A stretch of 34,289 nucleotides of DNA from an uncultured bacterium (GCA_913056395.1 CAJXMG010000029.1:1-34289); one strand, 5' to 3'. Shown: positions 25,262 through 33,394, numbered from the stretch's first letter. Program-made: numbers and translations. The notes: generated by a model from the letters alone, not told the origin.

Positions 25262-26071
25262 TTGATCAGACCGACCATCATTGCGGGGAACTGGAAGCAC
25301 AATCCAAAACGTTCCGCTGGCGAGTCGCTTTGGCGAGGAGTCATCGGAGGGGTGGAGGATCGTCGCAACCATTCCGACGTCGATCGTCAGCAATTGGAAG
25401 TGCTGATCTTTCCGCCGATGCCCTGGCTGGGCTGGATTGCAGGATGTGCCGAAGAGGCCGCAGCAGTCGGTTGGGGTGCACAGTGTGTTTCAGAGTGCAC
25501 CACCGGTGCGTTTACCGGTGAAGTCGGTGCAGAGCTGGTGCGTGACTTTGGTGCGCAGTGGTGTCTGGTTGGCCACTCGGAACGCAGGACCCTTTTCGGG
25601 GTCGACGACAACAGCGTCGCCCGCCGTGTTCGGCAGGCGCTGGATCATGAACTGAAACCGGTGCTGTGCATCGGTGAAACGCTCGAGCAGCGTGAAAGTG
25701 GGGAGACCCGCCAGATCGTCAGCGAGCAGTTGGAGAAGGGGCTTTCCCTTTGTAAAGAGGGAGAGTTTCCTGTCGTCGCTTACGAGCCGGTCTGGGCGAT
25801 CGGTACGGGGGTGACGGCGACAGTCGAACAGGTAGCAGAGGTACACGGGTTTCTCAGAAACCGGCTCTGCGAACTTCAGGGAGAGGGCGCGCAAGCGACT
25901 CCGATCCTGTATGGCGGCAGCGTCAAGGCAGAGAATGCCGCGGACCTTTTGGGTCTCGACGATGTCGATGGTGCCCTTGTCGGGGGAGCAAGTCTGGAAG
26001 CGGAAAGCTTCCTGGGGATTGTAGATGCCGGATTTGCGTGTCGAAGTGGCCGCAAGCCGGAAACTTTTTGA
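25262..26071 (+). CDS. tpiA: Triosephosphate isomerase
   Basis: 269 residues. TTG 25262 is the start (GGGAG four to five bases upstream; the protein begins IRPTIIAGNWK as usual). Catalytic His lies in LVGHSERRTLFG and catalytic Glu in AYEPVWAIGTG. YGGSVK and LVGGASLE form the phosphate site. The first loop reads GNWKHN, where most family members have Met or Leu instead of His. It interconverts DHAP and glyceraldehyde-3-phosphate in the cytoplasm. secG follows 13 bases later, a pairing seen in many bacteria. Confidence 0.96.
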   Translation: MIRPTIIAGNWKHNPKRSAGESLWRGVIGGVEDRRNHSDVDRQQLEVLIFPPMPWLGWIAGCAEEAAAVGWGAQCVSECTTGAFTGEVGAELVRDFGAQWCLVGHSERRTLFGVDDNSVARRVRQALDHELKPVLCIGETLEQRESGETRQIVSEQLEKGLSLCKEGEFPVVAYEPVWAIGTGVTATVEQVAEVHGFLRNRLCELQGEGAQATPILYGGSVKAENAADLLGLDDVDGALVGGASLEAESFLGIVDAGFACRSGRKPETF

Positions 26072-26084
26072 ATGAGGTGAAGCC

Positions 26085-26651
26085 GTGTTGATTTCGGTTC
26101 TTTACGTTCTTCTCGGGTTTGTTTCGGTGTTGATGGGCCTGGCGATCCTCTTGCAGGAGCCCAAGCAGGCCGGCCTTTCCGGGGCCTTTGGACTCGGCGG
26201 CGACAATCAGATGCTGGGAACCAGTCCGGCCAGTGGCATCGCCAAGTTGACCCGCCTGTTGGCTGTGGTCTTCTTTGCGTTGTGTCTTGGAGTTGGCATT
26301 CTCGCCAAGGAAGAAAGTTCCTCATCGATGCTCGAGGATGATCCTTCCAACCCGGCGCTGACCACCGATGAGACCGCCGGTGTCGATGTCGGTGACGCAC
26401 TCGGAGGTGACGTGGCCGGTGAAGGCGGAGCCGTCATCGAGGTGGTCGATCCTGTGGCTACGGGGAACACCGATGCTGCAGCGACTTCCACAGAAGGAGA
26501 AGCGGCTGAGGCTACTCCCGCTGAGACCACACCCGCTGAGGCCGATGGTGAAGCAGATGCTGCTGCAGAAGATGCGGCTGGCACCGCTACTGAAACAGAG
26601 ACCACTCCTGCAGAGGGATCAACCCCTGCCGGTGGAGCGGGACAGAGATAA
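26085..26651 (+). CDS. secG: SecG, protein translocase subunit, with long acidic Ala/Thr-rich tail
   Basis: 188 residues from GTG 26085 with GAGGTGA just upstream. Two membrane helices (about 2-22 and 55-78) surround the family loop ILLQEPKQAGLSGAFGLGG. They belong to the SecYEG channel. Typical SecG ends soon after the second helix; here about 105 further residues form an acidic, Ala/Thr/Glu/Pro-rich low-complexity tail. It lies right after tpiA and five bases before yicC, so it is part of the same transcript. Confidence 0.93.
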   Translation: MLISVLYVLLGFVSVLMGLAILLQEPKQAGLSGAFGLGGDNQMLGTSPASGIAKLTRLLAVVFFALCLGVGILAKEESSSSMLEDDPSNPALTTDETAGVDVGDALGGDVAGEGGAVIEVVDPVATGNTDAAATSTEGEAAEATPAETTPAEADGEADAAAEDAAGTATETETTPAEGSTPAGGAGQR

Positions 26652-26655
26652 GACC

Positions 26656-27540
26656 TTGGCTTCTCCATTGCGCAGCATGACCGGATTTGGATCCGGAGAC
26701 GTGAAGGGGAATGACCTGCGGGTCAAGGTGGAGTTGAGGTCGGTCAATCACCGCTATCTCAAAGCCTCCTTTCACCTGCCGGATCGTTTCTCGTCTTTGC
26801 AGGGCAAAGTGGATGCCTGTCTGCGCGAAAGAATCGAAAGGGGTGCCATTCACCTTTCGGTTTTTGTTGAAGAAATGAACACCGCAGTGGCGCCGATTGA
26901 CGGCGAGGCGATTGCGGCAAGATACGAGCAGCTTTGTCGTTTGCGTGACGAGGTTGCACCGGAACAAGAGATCCGTTTGATGGATGTGGTGGCCTTGCAT
27001 GAGGCGTCCTCTTCCTCCGGATCGGAAGCGAACGACGAGACGGACCAACAGTTGTTGGAAGCGGTCGAAGCGGCCATCGCAAATCTGCGCCAGATGCAGG
27101 AGAGCGAAGGAGAGCGGCTTCGGCAGGAGTTCTCCCGTTTGCTGAAGGATACAGAAACAGCTCTGGATGAGGTGGAGAACGCCCTTCCCGAGGCGATGGA
27201 ATGGCTCCGGGATCGCTACAGTGATCGGATCCAGCAACTGGTCGATTCCGCCGGCGGCGATATCGACCCCAAGGATCTCGTTCGCGAGGTCGGTGTACTG
27301 ACCGAGCGGTCCGACATCACCGAGGAGTTGTCGCGACTCCGGGGCCATGTCGACGAGTACCGCAAGGTGGTAAACGAAGGTGGCCGGGTCGGCAGAAGAC
27401 TCGACTTCCTGACACAGGAGATGTTTCGCGAGGCCAACACGATGACTTCCAAACTTCCCCGACATGATCTCGCCCACACAGTGGTCGGCATCAAAGTGAA
27501 CGTGGACCGTTTGCGAGAGCAGACGCAAAACATCGAATAG
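26656..27540 (+). CDS. yicC: YicC/YloC family endoribonuclease
   Basis: 294 residues from TTG 26656, which gives ASPLRSMTGFG, matching the family's conserved RSMTGFG start; ATG 26677 would cut this off. A much longer open frame upstream overlaps secG and is ignored. The N-terminal domain contains VELRSVNHRYLK and the C-terminal DUF1732 part has SDITEELSRLRGHV, GRRLDFLTQEMFREANT and RHDLAHTVVGIKVNVDRLREQ. Members are reported as metal-dependent endoribonucleases. It overlaps the possible gmk GTG start by one base and sits in the yicC-gmk-rpoZ order known from Bacillus. Confidence 0.93.
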   Translation: MASPLRSMTGFGSGDVKGNDLRVKVELRSVNHRYLKASFHLPDRFSSLQGKVDACLRERIERGAIHLSVFVEEMNTAVAPIDGEAIAARYEQLCRLRDEVAPEQEIRLMDVVALHEASSSSGSEANDETDQQLLEAVEAAIANLRQMQESEGERLRQEFSRLLKDTETALDEVENALPEAMEWLRDRYSDRIQQLVDSAGGDIDPKDLVREVGVLTERSDITEELSRLRGHVDEYRKVVNEGGRVGRRLDFLTQEMFREANTMTSKLPRHDLAHTVVGIKVNVDRLREQTQNIE

Positions 27541-27599
27541 TGACACGAATAGGACTCGAGTCGAGACTCGGGCGCGAAGTGAGAGAGGGAGCCGTGTCG

Positions 27600-28184
27600 A
27601 TGGGATCATTGCCGGCTTCAGGTGTTCTGGTCGTTCTCTCCGGACCTTCCGGGGTCGGAAAGACAGCGATCAGTGAGAAGGTGATCGAGCGGGGCAACTA
27701 TGTCCGTGCGATCACCGCAACGACCCGCTCACCCAGGGATGGGGAGCAGGACGGAGTCGATTACCACTTCCTCAGTCGGGAAGCGTTTGAAGAGCGCATC
27801 GGTCAGGGAGGGTTTCTCGAATACGCAGAGGTGCATGGCAACCTCTACGGCAGCCCGCGGGCGGATATTGAGAAACAGCAGCAACAGGCGCATGCGGTTT
27901 TGTTGCTGATCGATGTCCAGGGTGCGAAGACTCTGCGAGAGCAGGATGTCGACGCCTTGCATGTCTTCCTCGAGCCCCCGGGGCTGGAAGAGTTGCAGCG
28001 TCGCCTTGCCGGTCGTGGAGATGAAACAAGTGAAGAGATGGAACTGCGTCTGGAAAATGCCCGGGCGGAGTTGGAACAGAAAAACAATTATGACCACTGC
28101 GTGGTCAACGACGACCTCGAGCAGGCTGCGGATCGATTGGTTCGTATCCTTGAGGAAGAGTGGCAACGCAGAGTCGGTCAGTAA
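27600..28184 (+). CDS. gmk: Guanylate kinase
   Basis: 194 residues from ATG 27600 (GGGAG eight bases upstream); GTG 27594 and GTG 27540 are in-frame alternatives. P-loop GPSGVGKTAIS, GMP-binding TTRSPRDGEQDGVDYHF, and LLIDVQGAK and RLAGRGDE are the standard guanylate kinase blocks, and the chain is of usual length. It phosphorylates GMP to GDP in the cytoplasm. It precedes rpoZ by 53 bases. Confidence 0.96.
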   Translation: MGSLPASGVLVVLSGPSGVGKTAISEKVIERGNYVRAITATTRSPRDGEQDGVDYHFLSREAFEERIGQGGFLEYAEVHGNLYGSPRADIEKQQQQAHAVLLLIDVQGAKTLREQDVDALHVFLEPPGLEELQRRLAGRGDETSEEMELRLENARAELEQKNNYDHCVVNDDLEQAADRLVRILEEEWQRRVGQ

Positions 28185-28237
28185 CAAAAAATATGCGGAG
28201 TCACTCCTGAGGGAGCACTCCAAGGATGGAGGACATG

Positions 28238-28585
28238 ATGCTGGACGTCGATATCGAGGACCAGCTGGTGGAGAAGACGGGTGGAAAGCTGCAGCTGACC
28301 GCTCTCATGCAAAAGCGCATGGTGGAACTCAAGCGCGGTGCCAGACCGCTCATCGAGACCACCTCCACCGATCTTCAGGAAATCGTCATTCAGGAGATTC
28401 TTCAGGACAAGGTCGTCCTGGCGGAGCTCGAAGAGAAGGAGAAGGACTTCCTTTCCGAAGCCCGCAAACTCTCCGGCGAAGGCGATTCCAACGAAGAGCG
28501 CGAAGTGTTTGGATCCGACCTCAAGAAGGTCAAGGAAGAGCGGATCAAGGAGCTTTCCGAGTTCCTCAATCCCACCAGCGAGTAG
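28238..28585 (+). CDS. rpoZ: RNA polymerase omega subunit
   Basis: 115 residues from ATG 28238, chosen because GGAGG lies five bases upstream; ATG 28226 and 28235 are in frame and also possible. From this start the protein aligns with the omega N-terminus: DIEDQLVEKTGGKLQLTALM, then QKRMVELKRGARPLIE, then a helix (TDLQEIVIQEILQDK). The last third is a highly charged helical extension (about 65-115) beyond the core. Position directly after gmk supports the call, since gmk-rpoZ is a common order. Sequence divergence keeps this slightly below certain. Confidence 0.82.
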   Translation: MLDVDIEDQLVEKTGGKLQLTALMQKRMVELKRGARPLIETTSTDLQEIVIQEILQDKVVLAELEEKEKDFLSEARKLSGEGDSNEEREVFGSDLKKVKEERIKELSEFLNPTSE

Positions 28586-28590
28586 GAAAA

Positions 28591-28630
28591 CGGGTGAGGT
28601 GCGTCGGGGATGCGCCTCACCCGCCTTTAT
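28591..28630 (+). terminator. Long hairpin between rpoZ and coaC, likely terminator or attenuator
   Basis: A 15-bp stem with two wobbles (28591-28605 with 28609-28623) over a GGG loop is followed by CCTTTATTC. AAAA precedes the stem. The T-run is imperfect, so read-through into coaC is plausible. The ATG at 28610 lies inside this stem, which argues against it as the coaC start. Confidence 0.7.
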
Positions 28631-28636
28631 TCAACC

Positions 28637-29212
28637 ATGTCGAACGATGACCACTGGAATGACAAGATTCTGCTCCTCGGTGTGACCGGAGGAGTCGCCG
28701 CCTACAAGGCCGCAGATCTCGCTTCCCGCTGGACCCAGCGCGGTGCAAAAGTTCGTGTTCGAATGACACCGTCAGCCTGCCGTTTTGTTCAGCCCCTGAC
28801 CTTTGAAGCGGTGACGCGCCAACCGGTGACCACCGAAATTTGGCAGCCCCTCGGCACCGGTGAGCGTCCGGAGCACATCGGCTCCGGTGACGATGCAGAT
28901 CTCTTTGTCATCGCTCCTGCCAGTGCGGATCATCTCGCCAGGCTTGCCCAGGGTTTTGGCGACGATACCGTGTGCCTGACTGCTCTTGCCTGGGAAGGCC
29001 CTCTGGTCATTTGCCCGGCAATGAATGACCGCATGTGGCGCAACCCCGCCGTGCAGGCCAATGTGCAGTTACTGCGTGATCGGGGTGCGACGGTGGTCGA
29101 TCCGGGAGTGGGTCATCTGGCCTGCGGGTCCACCGGTCCCGGTCGTCTGGCAGATCTGGATGACATCGATGCCTGTGTCATCGGAATCCTTGGCCAGAAA
29201 GAACTCTCTTGA
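28637..29212 (+). CDS. coaC: Phosphopantothenoylcysteine decarboxylase (separate CoaC)
   Basis: 191 residues from ATG 28637. Flavoprotein fold with LLLGVTGGVAAYKAADLAS (FMN-binding), the APASADHLARLAQG segment, PAMNDRMW (the catalytic PAMN motif) and CGSTGPGRLAD (the flexible-loop Cys motif). It decarboxylates 4'-phosphopantothenoylcysteine in CoA synthesis. Most bacteria have CoaB and CoaC fused in one chain; here they are two genes overlapping as TTGA. No Shine-Dalgarno site is visible before the ATG. Confidence 0.93.
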   Translation: MSNDDHWNDKILLLGVTGGVAAYKAADLASRWTQRGAKVRVRMTPSACRFVQPLTFEAVTRQPVTTEIWQPLGTGERPEHIGSGDDADLFVIAPASADHLARLAQGFGDDTVCLTALAWEGPLVICPAMNDRMWRNPAVQANVQLLRDRGATVVDPGVGHLACGSTGPGRLADLDDIDACVIGILGQKELS

Positions 29213-29913
29213 ACCCTCCGGTCCTCCTGGTCACCGCAGGTCCTTCCCGTGAAGCCATCGATGATGTGCGTTTTTTGAGCAACGGCTCCAGTGGGCGCAT
29301 GGGCATCGAAGTGGCCCGCAAGGGGGTCGAAGCCGGGTGGGAAGTTCATCTGGCTCTGGGCCCGGTGGAAGCGGAGATTCCCGAAGGAGTTCATCACCAT
29401 CCATTCGTCAGTGCCTGCGATCTGGAGGAGGTGACCTCCCGGCTGTGGCCACAGGTGGATGCCCTGGTGGCCACCGCTGCGGTCTGTGACTACCGTCCCG
29501 AGGAGCGGATCTCCGGCAAGAAAAAGAAGGAGCCGGGGGATTGGAATCTGACCCTGGTCCGAAATCCCGACATTTTGCTGAATCGCTCTCAGGAGCGGGA
29601 TGGCCCCATGGGACCGCGGATTCTGGTCGGTTTTGCCCTTGAGGCGGATTCCGATGAGGAAGAAGCTCGGCGAAAGGCCGTGAAGAAAAATCTGGATCTG
29701 GTACTTTGCAACTCGCCAGGGAACTTGGGTGTAGCCACGGGGGACTACACCTGGATCGAGCCCGGGCAGCCTTCCGTCCATTTGCCGGGCATCTCCAAGG
29801 AGATGTTGGCGGCCAGAATGGTCGAGTTTATCGGCACTCAGGTGGCGCTTCGCCGCGGTCACCGTGCCAGTATGGGGAATGATGAGTCGGAGTCGCAGCA
29901 AGCGAAGTCGTAA
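29209..29913 (+). CDS. coaB: Phosphopantothenate-cysteine ligase (separate CoaB)
   Basis: 234 residues. TTG 29209 overlaps the coaC stop (TTGA). The CoaB domain is complete: TAGPSREAIDDVRFLSNGSSG, AAVCDYRP, and NPDILL with GFALEA downstream, then the nucleotide-binding end (EFIGTQVALR). It ligates cysteine to phosphopantothenate using CTP in the bacterial type. The C-terminus (RRGHRASMGNDESESQQAKS) overlaps the start of ftsK. Together with coaC it replaces the usual fused Dfp. Confidence 0.93.
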   Translation: MNPPVLLVTAGPSREAIDDVRFLSNGSSGRMGIEVARKGVEAGWEVHLALGPVEAEIPEGVHHHPFVSACDLEEVTSRLWPQVDALVATAAVCDYRPEERISGKKKKEPGDWNLTLVRNPDILLNRSQERDGPMGPRILVGFALEADSDEEEARRKAVKKNLDLVLCNSPGNLGVATGDYTWIEPGQPSVHLPGISKEMLAARMVEFIGTQVALRRGHRASMGNDESESQQAKS

Positions 29914-32401
29914 CAAGGCCGGGGGAGAGGGAACTCTCTTTCAGGAGGCGACCGCCATGTTGGTGGTTTGCTTCACCGCCTTCTTCCTGATCGCACTTTA
30001 CAGTCAGTATCTGGTTTCCACCGGCAAGAGTACCGAGAACGCCTGTGGTTTCATCGGCGAGTTCTTTGCCACCACCCATTTCACGCTCTTTGGTTTGATC
30101 TCCGGATTTTTGGCCGCTTTGGGGATCGGTGTGTGGGCCGGCTTCCGACTCTTCAACAAGCCCATCGATCAGGCCTGGGCCCGTGCAGCGGGTGTGACCA
30201 TTTTCTTTCTGGCTGTCTGTTCTCTCGAATATCGTTTCACGGAGATTCCCCTTCTTCCCGATATCGAGTACCGGGGCGGAATCCTCGGCGCGTATCTGGG
30301 GCGTTGGGCTTTCGATGCGTTTGGCATCACCGGAACCACCATCTTTGCATTCCTCTCACTCAGTCTCGGATTGATGTTCATGACCGGAATGCCGGTCGCT
30401 CACTTTCTGCGAACCGGTTTGATGATGCTCGCGGGAGTGATGGCGAAGCTCGGCGGCAAAACACCTGATCTCGCGCGCAAGGTTGCGGGAGGATTGGGCA
30501 CCGCAGGCGAAGCCACCCGCGGAGCACTGCAGAAAATTTCCAAACCGAAACCTTCCACCGAAGTCACTGCTGAAGAGCGGGGTCAGTTGCTCGGCGACCC
30601 CGTTGAGGAAGAAGAGGTAGAAGAAGAGTACGAGGAGTATGAGGAAGAAGATCCTCACGCCGAGTACGAAGAAGAAGAATACGAAGAAGAAGACGAGCAG
30701 GAAGACGAAGAAGAAGAGTACGAAGAGGAAGACGAAGACGAGGATCCTCACGCCGAGTACGAAGAAGAAGAGTACGAGGAGGAGGAGGACGAAGAAGAAT
30801 ACGAGGAGGAAGAGGAAGAGGTCGAGGAAGTCCCCATCACGCGGACGATCCGCCTCGGTCCCGAGCAGTCTGAACCGGCGGTCACCACCTACGAAGAGCA
30901 GCTGACCTTCGATGGGGCCTATTCTCCGCCGCCTCTGACCTATCTGGAGGATCCCAAAGCGGTCGATCACGAGGAGGGCAAAGAAGAGCTGAACCAGGTG
31001 GCGACCCAGATCGAGGAGAAACTGCGCTCCTTCAAGATCGAATCGATGGTTTGCGACGTTCAGCGGGGCCCGGTGATCACCCAGTACGAGCTGACCCTCG
31101 AACCGGGGGTCAAGGTCAGCAAGATCGTCGGCCATTCCGACGACCTGGCGATGGCTTTGGCTGCGCTGAGTGTTCGTGTGGTGGCACCGATCCCTGGCAA
31201 GTCGACGGTCGGTATCGAGGTTCCCAACAAACAGCGGGAATCGGTGGTTCTGAAGGAACTTCTTCAGTCGCGCGCCTTTGCCGATTCGGAACTGAACCTG
31301 CCCCTGCTTCTCGGCAAGGATGCGGCGGGAGTGCCCATCGTCGCCGATTTGACCAAGATGCCACACCTGCTCATCGCCGGTTCCACCGGATCCGGAAAGT
31401 CGGTGTGTATCAACACCATCATCACTTCGATGCTGATGACCCGTTCACCGGAAGAACTGAAGCTGATTCTGGTGGACCCGAAGATGGTCGAACTTTCCAC
31501 ATTCGAGGATATTCCCCACCTGCTGAACCCGGTGATCACCGATCCCAAGAAAGCGCCGGCGGCACTGGAGTGGCTTGTGCGCAAGATGGACCAGCGCTAC
31601 GACCTGCTCTCCAAAGTCGGCGTCAGGGATCTCAAGAGTTTCAATGACCTCGAACATGAAGACCGTTACAACCGCCTCATCGAAAAGGGTGTCAGCCACG
31701 AGGAAGCGGACGAAGTACCGAAGAAACTTCCCTACATGGTCATCGTGATCGACGAACTCGCGGATCTGATGATGACCAGTTCCAAGGAAGTGGAGAACTC
31801 CATCATTCGTCTGGCACAGAAGTCCCGCGCCGTCGGCATTCACCTGATCTTGGCGACCCAGCGTCCATCCGTCGATGTGGTTACCGGTTTGATCAAATCG
31901 AACCTGCCTTCACGGATCTGCTTCAAGGTCGCATCGAAGATCGATTCCCGTACAGTGCTCGACAAGATCGGCGGCGAGAAACTGCTGGGTATGGGTGACA
32001 TGCTCTATCAGCCGCCCAACTCCGACACTCTCGAGCGGGCCCAGTGCACCTACGTCTCCGACAAGGAGATCAACAAGATCGTCAAACACCTGCGCAAGGA
32101 AGCGAAGCCCCAGTTCTCCCAGGAGATCAACAACTTCCTGGAGGGACAGCAGGAAGGTGGCGGTGATGGCGTTCCCGGAGCAGACGATGATCGCTTCGAC
32201 GAAGCGGTGCGCATCGTCATCGAGACCGGTCGCGGATCGACTACTCTGCTTCAACGCAGGCTGGGCGTCGGCTACACCCGTGCTTCCCGCATGATGGACC
32301 TGATGAGTGAATACGGCATCCTCAGCGCCTACAACGGTTCCAAGGCGCGGGAGGTTCGTGTCACCCTTGAGGAATGGGAAGAGATGTCTTCACAGACTTA
32401 A
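29882..32401 (+). CDS. ftsK: FtsK/SpoIIIE-type DNA translocase
   Basis: 839 residues from ATG 29882 (ATG 29879 or GTG 29864 are alternatives, none with a good ribosome site). Four or five membrane helices in residues 18-190, then a linker (about 240-320) made almost only of Glu, Tyr and Asp. The motor follows: Walker A GSTGSGKS (about 501-508), Walker B with IVIDELADLMM, then ATQRPSVDVVTGLIKSNLPS and the KIDSRTVLD segment. The gamma winged-helix end (ETGRGSTTLLQRRLGVGYTRA) should read KOPS-like DNA signals. It resolves chromosomes at the division septum. Start lies inside coaB. Confidence 0.96.
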   Translation: MSRSRSKRSRNKAGGEGTLFQEATAMLVVCFTAFFLIALYSQYLVSTGKSTENACGFIGEFFATTHFTLFGLISGFLAALGIGVWAGFRLFNKPIDQAWARAAGVTIFFLAVCSLEYRFTEIPLLPDIEYRGGILGAYLGRWAFDAFGITGTTIFAFLSLSLGLMFMTGMPVAHFLRTGLMMLAGVMAKLGGKTPDLARKVAGGLGTAGEATRGALQKISKPKPSTEVTAEERGQLLGDPVEEEEVEEEYEEYEEEDPHAEYEEEEYEEEDEQEDEEEEYEEEDEDEDPHAEYEEEEYEEEEDEEEYEEEEEEVEEVPITRTIRLGPEQSEPAVTTYEEQLTFDGAYSPPPLTYLEDPKAVDHEEGKEELNQVATQIEEKLRSFKIESMVCDVQRGPVITQYELTLEPGVKVSKIVGHSDDLAMALAALSVRVVAPIPGKSTVGIEVPNKQRESVVLKELLQSRAFADSELNLPLLLGKDAAGVPIVADLTKMPHLLIAGSTGSGKSVCINTIITSMLMTRSPEELKLILVDPKMVELSTFEDIPHLLNPVITDPKKAPAALEWLVRKMDQRYDLLSKVGVRDLKSFNDLEHEDRYNRLIEKGVSHEEADEVPKKLPYMVIVIDELADLMMTSSKEVENSIIRLAQKSRAVGIHLILATQRPSVDVVTGLIKSNLPSRICFKVASKIDSRTVLDKIGGEKLLGMGDMLYQPPNSDTLERAQCTYVSDKEINKIVKHLRKEAKPQFSQEINNFLEGQQEGGGDGVPGADDDRFDEAVRIVIETGRGSTTLLQRRLGVGYTRASRMMDLMSEYGILSAYNGSKAREVRVTLEEWEEMSSQT
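30650..30777 (+). repeat. Direct repeat inside the FtsK acidic linker
   Basis: A near-identical stretch encoding DPHAEYEEEEYEE occurs at 30650-30684 and 30743-30777, 93 bases apart, with one mismatch. It points to an internal duplication in the Glu/Tyr-rich linker and could be length-variable between strains. Confidence 0.7.
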
Positions 32402-32413
32402 TATTAGATCGAA

Positions 32414-33004
32414 TTATCTGTGAAAATTTCTCAGAGTGTGATTCTTCAGGAAGGTCTGATAGTTTTTAAGGCAAAATTCTGGATTGAACTCATGATTATT
32501 GCCGTCTCTATGAAAATGGTAATCCTCTGAAAAGACATCTTCATCCTCTTTACCGAGGATCGGTATTGAATGACACATTACAGCTTCAAAAAACCGGTAG
32601 GACCATGGGCAGTCCCCGACAGGGGCTAAGCCAAATCGGGCAGAGCTCATTGAGCAATAATAATCTTTATCCATTTTAAACTTGGTTTTCGAATTTCTAC
32701 CGTAATCAGAAGATTCACAGCCAGAGTAATTTCGAAGCCAATCCCGATTTGTTGATATGAATCCACGAAAAAAGTAGTCTCGTGATTTCTCTTTCGGGAG
32801 AGACTCAACGAAAGTCAATATTTTTTCGGGAAAAACAAGCGGGATCCAATCTGTTTCTGGTGACCAGCATCTTCCATGGTAGTGGTCTATTTCAATGGTA
32901 TCGTTCGGGAGTTGAACTTCCTCTAGAGCTGTAGCGAAAAAGTACTCTTGGAGAAACTTATATTTTCTTTCTCCATTAAAGAGGGAAAGAAAACGTCTAA
33001 ACAT
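32414..33004 (-). CDS. Exostosin-like (GT47-type) glycosyltransferase domain protein, AT-rich
   Basis: 196 residues from ATG 33004 (GAGGTGA just upstream; GTG 33010 is the longer choice). The C-terminal half carries RFGLAPVGDCPWSYRFFEA followed by SIPILGKEDEDVF, which matches the exostosin/GT47 nucleotide-sugar motif (GDxxWSxRxxEA...xIPV). The size is about half of a full exostosin domain, so it may be a minimal or truncated enzyme. The stretch is clearly more AT-rich than the FtsK gene beside it, suggesting horizontal acquisition. Donor and acceptor sugars are unknown. Confidence 0.78.
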   Translation of the reverse strand: MFRRFLSLFNGERKYKFLQEYFFATALEEVQLPNDTIEIDHYHGRCWSPETDWIPLVFPEKILTFVESLPKEKSRDYFFRGFISTNRDWLRNYSGCESSDYGRNSKTKFKMDKDYYCSMSSARFGLAPVGDCPWSYRFFEAVMCHSIPILGKEDEDVFSEDYHFHRDGNNHEFNPEFCLKNYQTFLKNHTLRNFHR

Positions 33005-33088
33005 GGTCACCTCAGTTCGATCGGATTTATATCAAAGCTACAACAAGCATGAATTCTGTAATCTTTTTCCAATGAGATCTCCAGGAAC

Positions 33089-33394
33089 TCAGTCTGCTTG
33101 ATTCCGCCGGGACGAATTGGTCAACAAGGCTGCGATCAGGGAAAGGGTGCCGGTTGAAACGGCTCCGATCAAGCCAAAGGTGATTTGAACCAGATCCTCC
33201 ATATCACCTTCTCCGGCCCAACCTACCCCTACTCCGAGAAGTCCCCCTGAAATCACACCCAGAAGAAGACTTAAACCCCAGTGAAGGTGTCTTAGAAAAA
33301 AGACCAGAAGGAGACTCGCACAGACGCCTCCAACGGTGATGGGAATGTTGAGGTCATAGTAATAGGAGGCCAGAAAAATCAGTGTTGGCATCAT
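33089..33394 (-). CDS. Small membrane protein, unknown function
   Basis: 101 residues with three hydrophobic segments: about 17-34 (ITVGGVCASLLLVFFLRH), 39-58 (GLSLLLGVISGGLLGVGVGW) and 68-90 (QITFGLIGAVSTGTLSLIAALL). AAGGGG lies about eight bases before ATG 33394. No family is recognised. It is on the same strand as, and 85 bases upstream of, the exostosin-like gene, so the two may be co-transcribed. Confidence 0.7.
   Translation of the reverse strand: MMPTLIFLASYYYDLNIPITVGGVCASLLLVFFLRHLHWGLSLLLGVISGGLLGVGVGWAGEGDMEDLVQITFGLIGAVSTGTLSLIAALLTNSSRRNQAD

Noticed and set aside
26587-27609. Minus-strand frame of 340 codons opposite yicC
   Set aside because: Antisense of a clear YicC protein and without motifs.
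30356-31366. Minus-strand Phe/Leu/Val-rich frame opposite ftsK that looks like a membrane protein
   Set aside because: The hydrophobic runs are simply the complement of the Glu-rich linker codons (GAA/GAG read as TTC/CTC).
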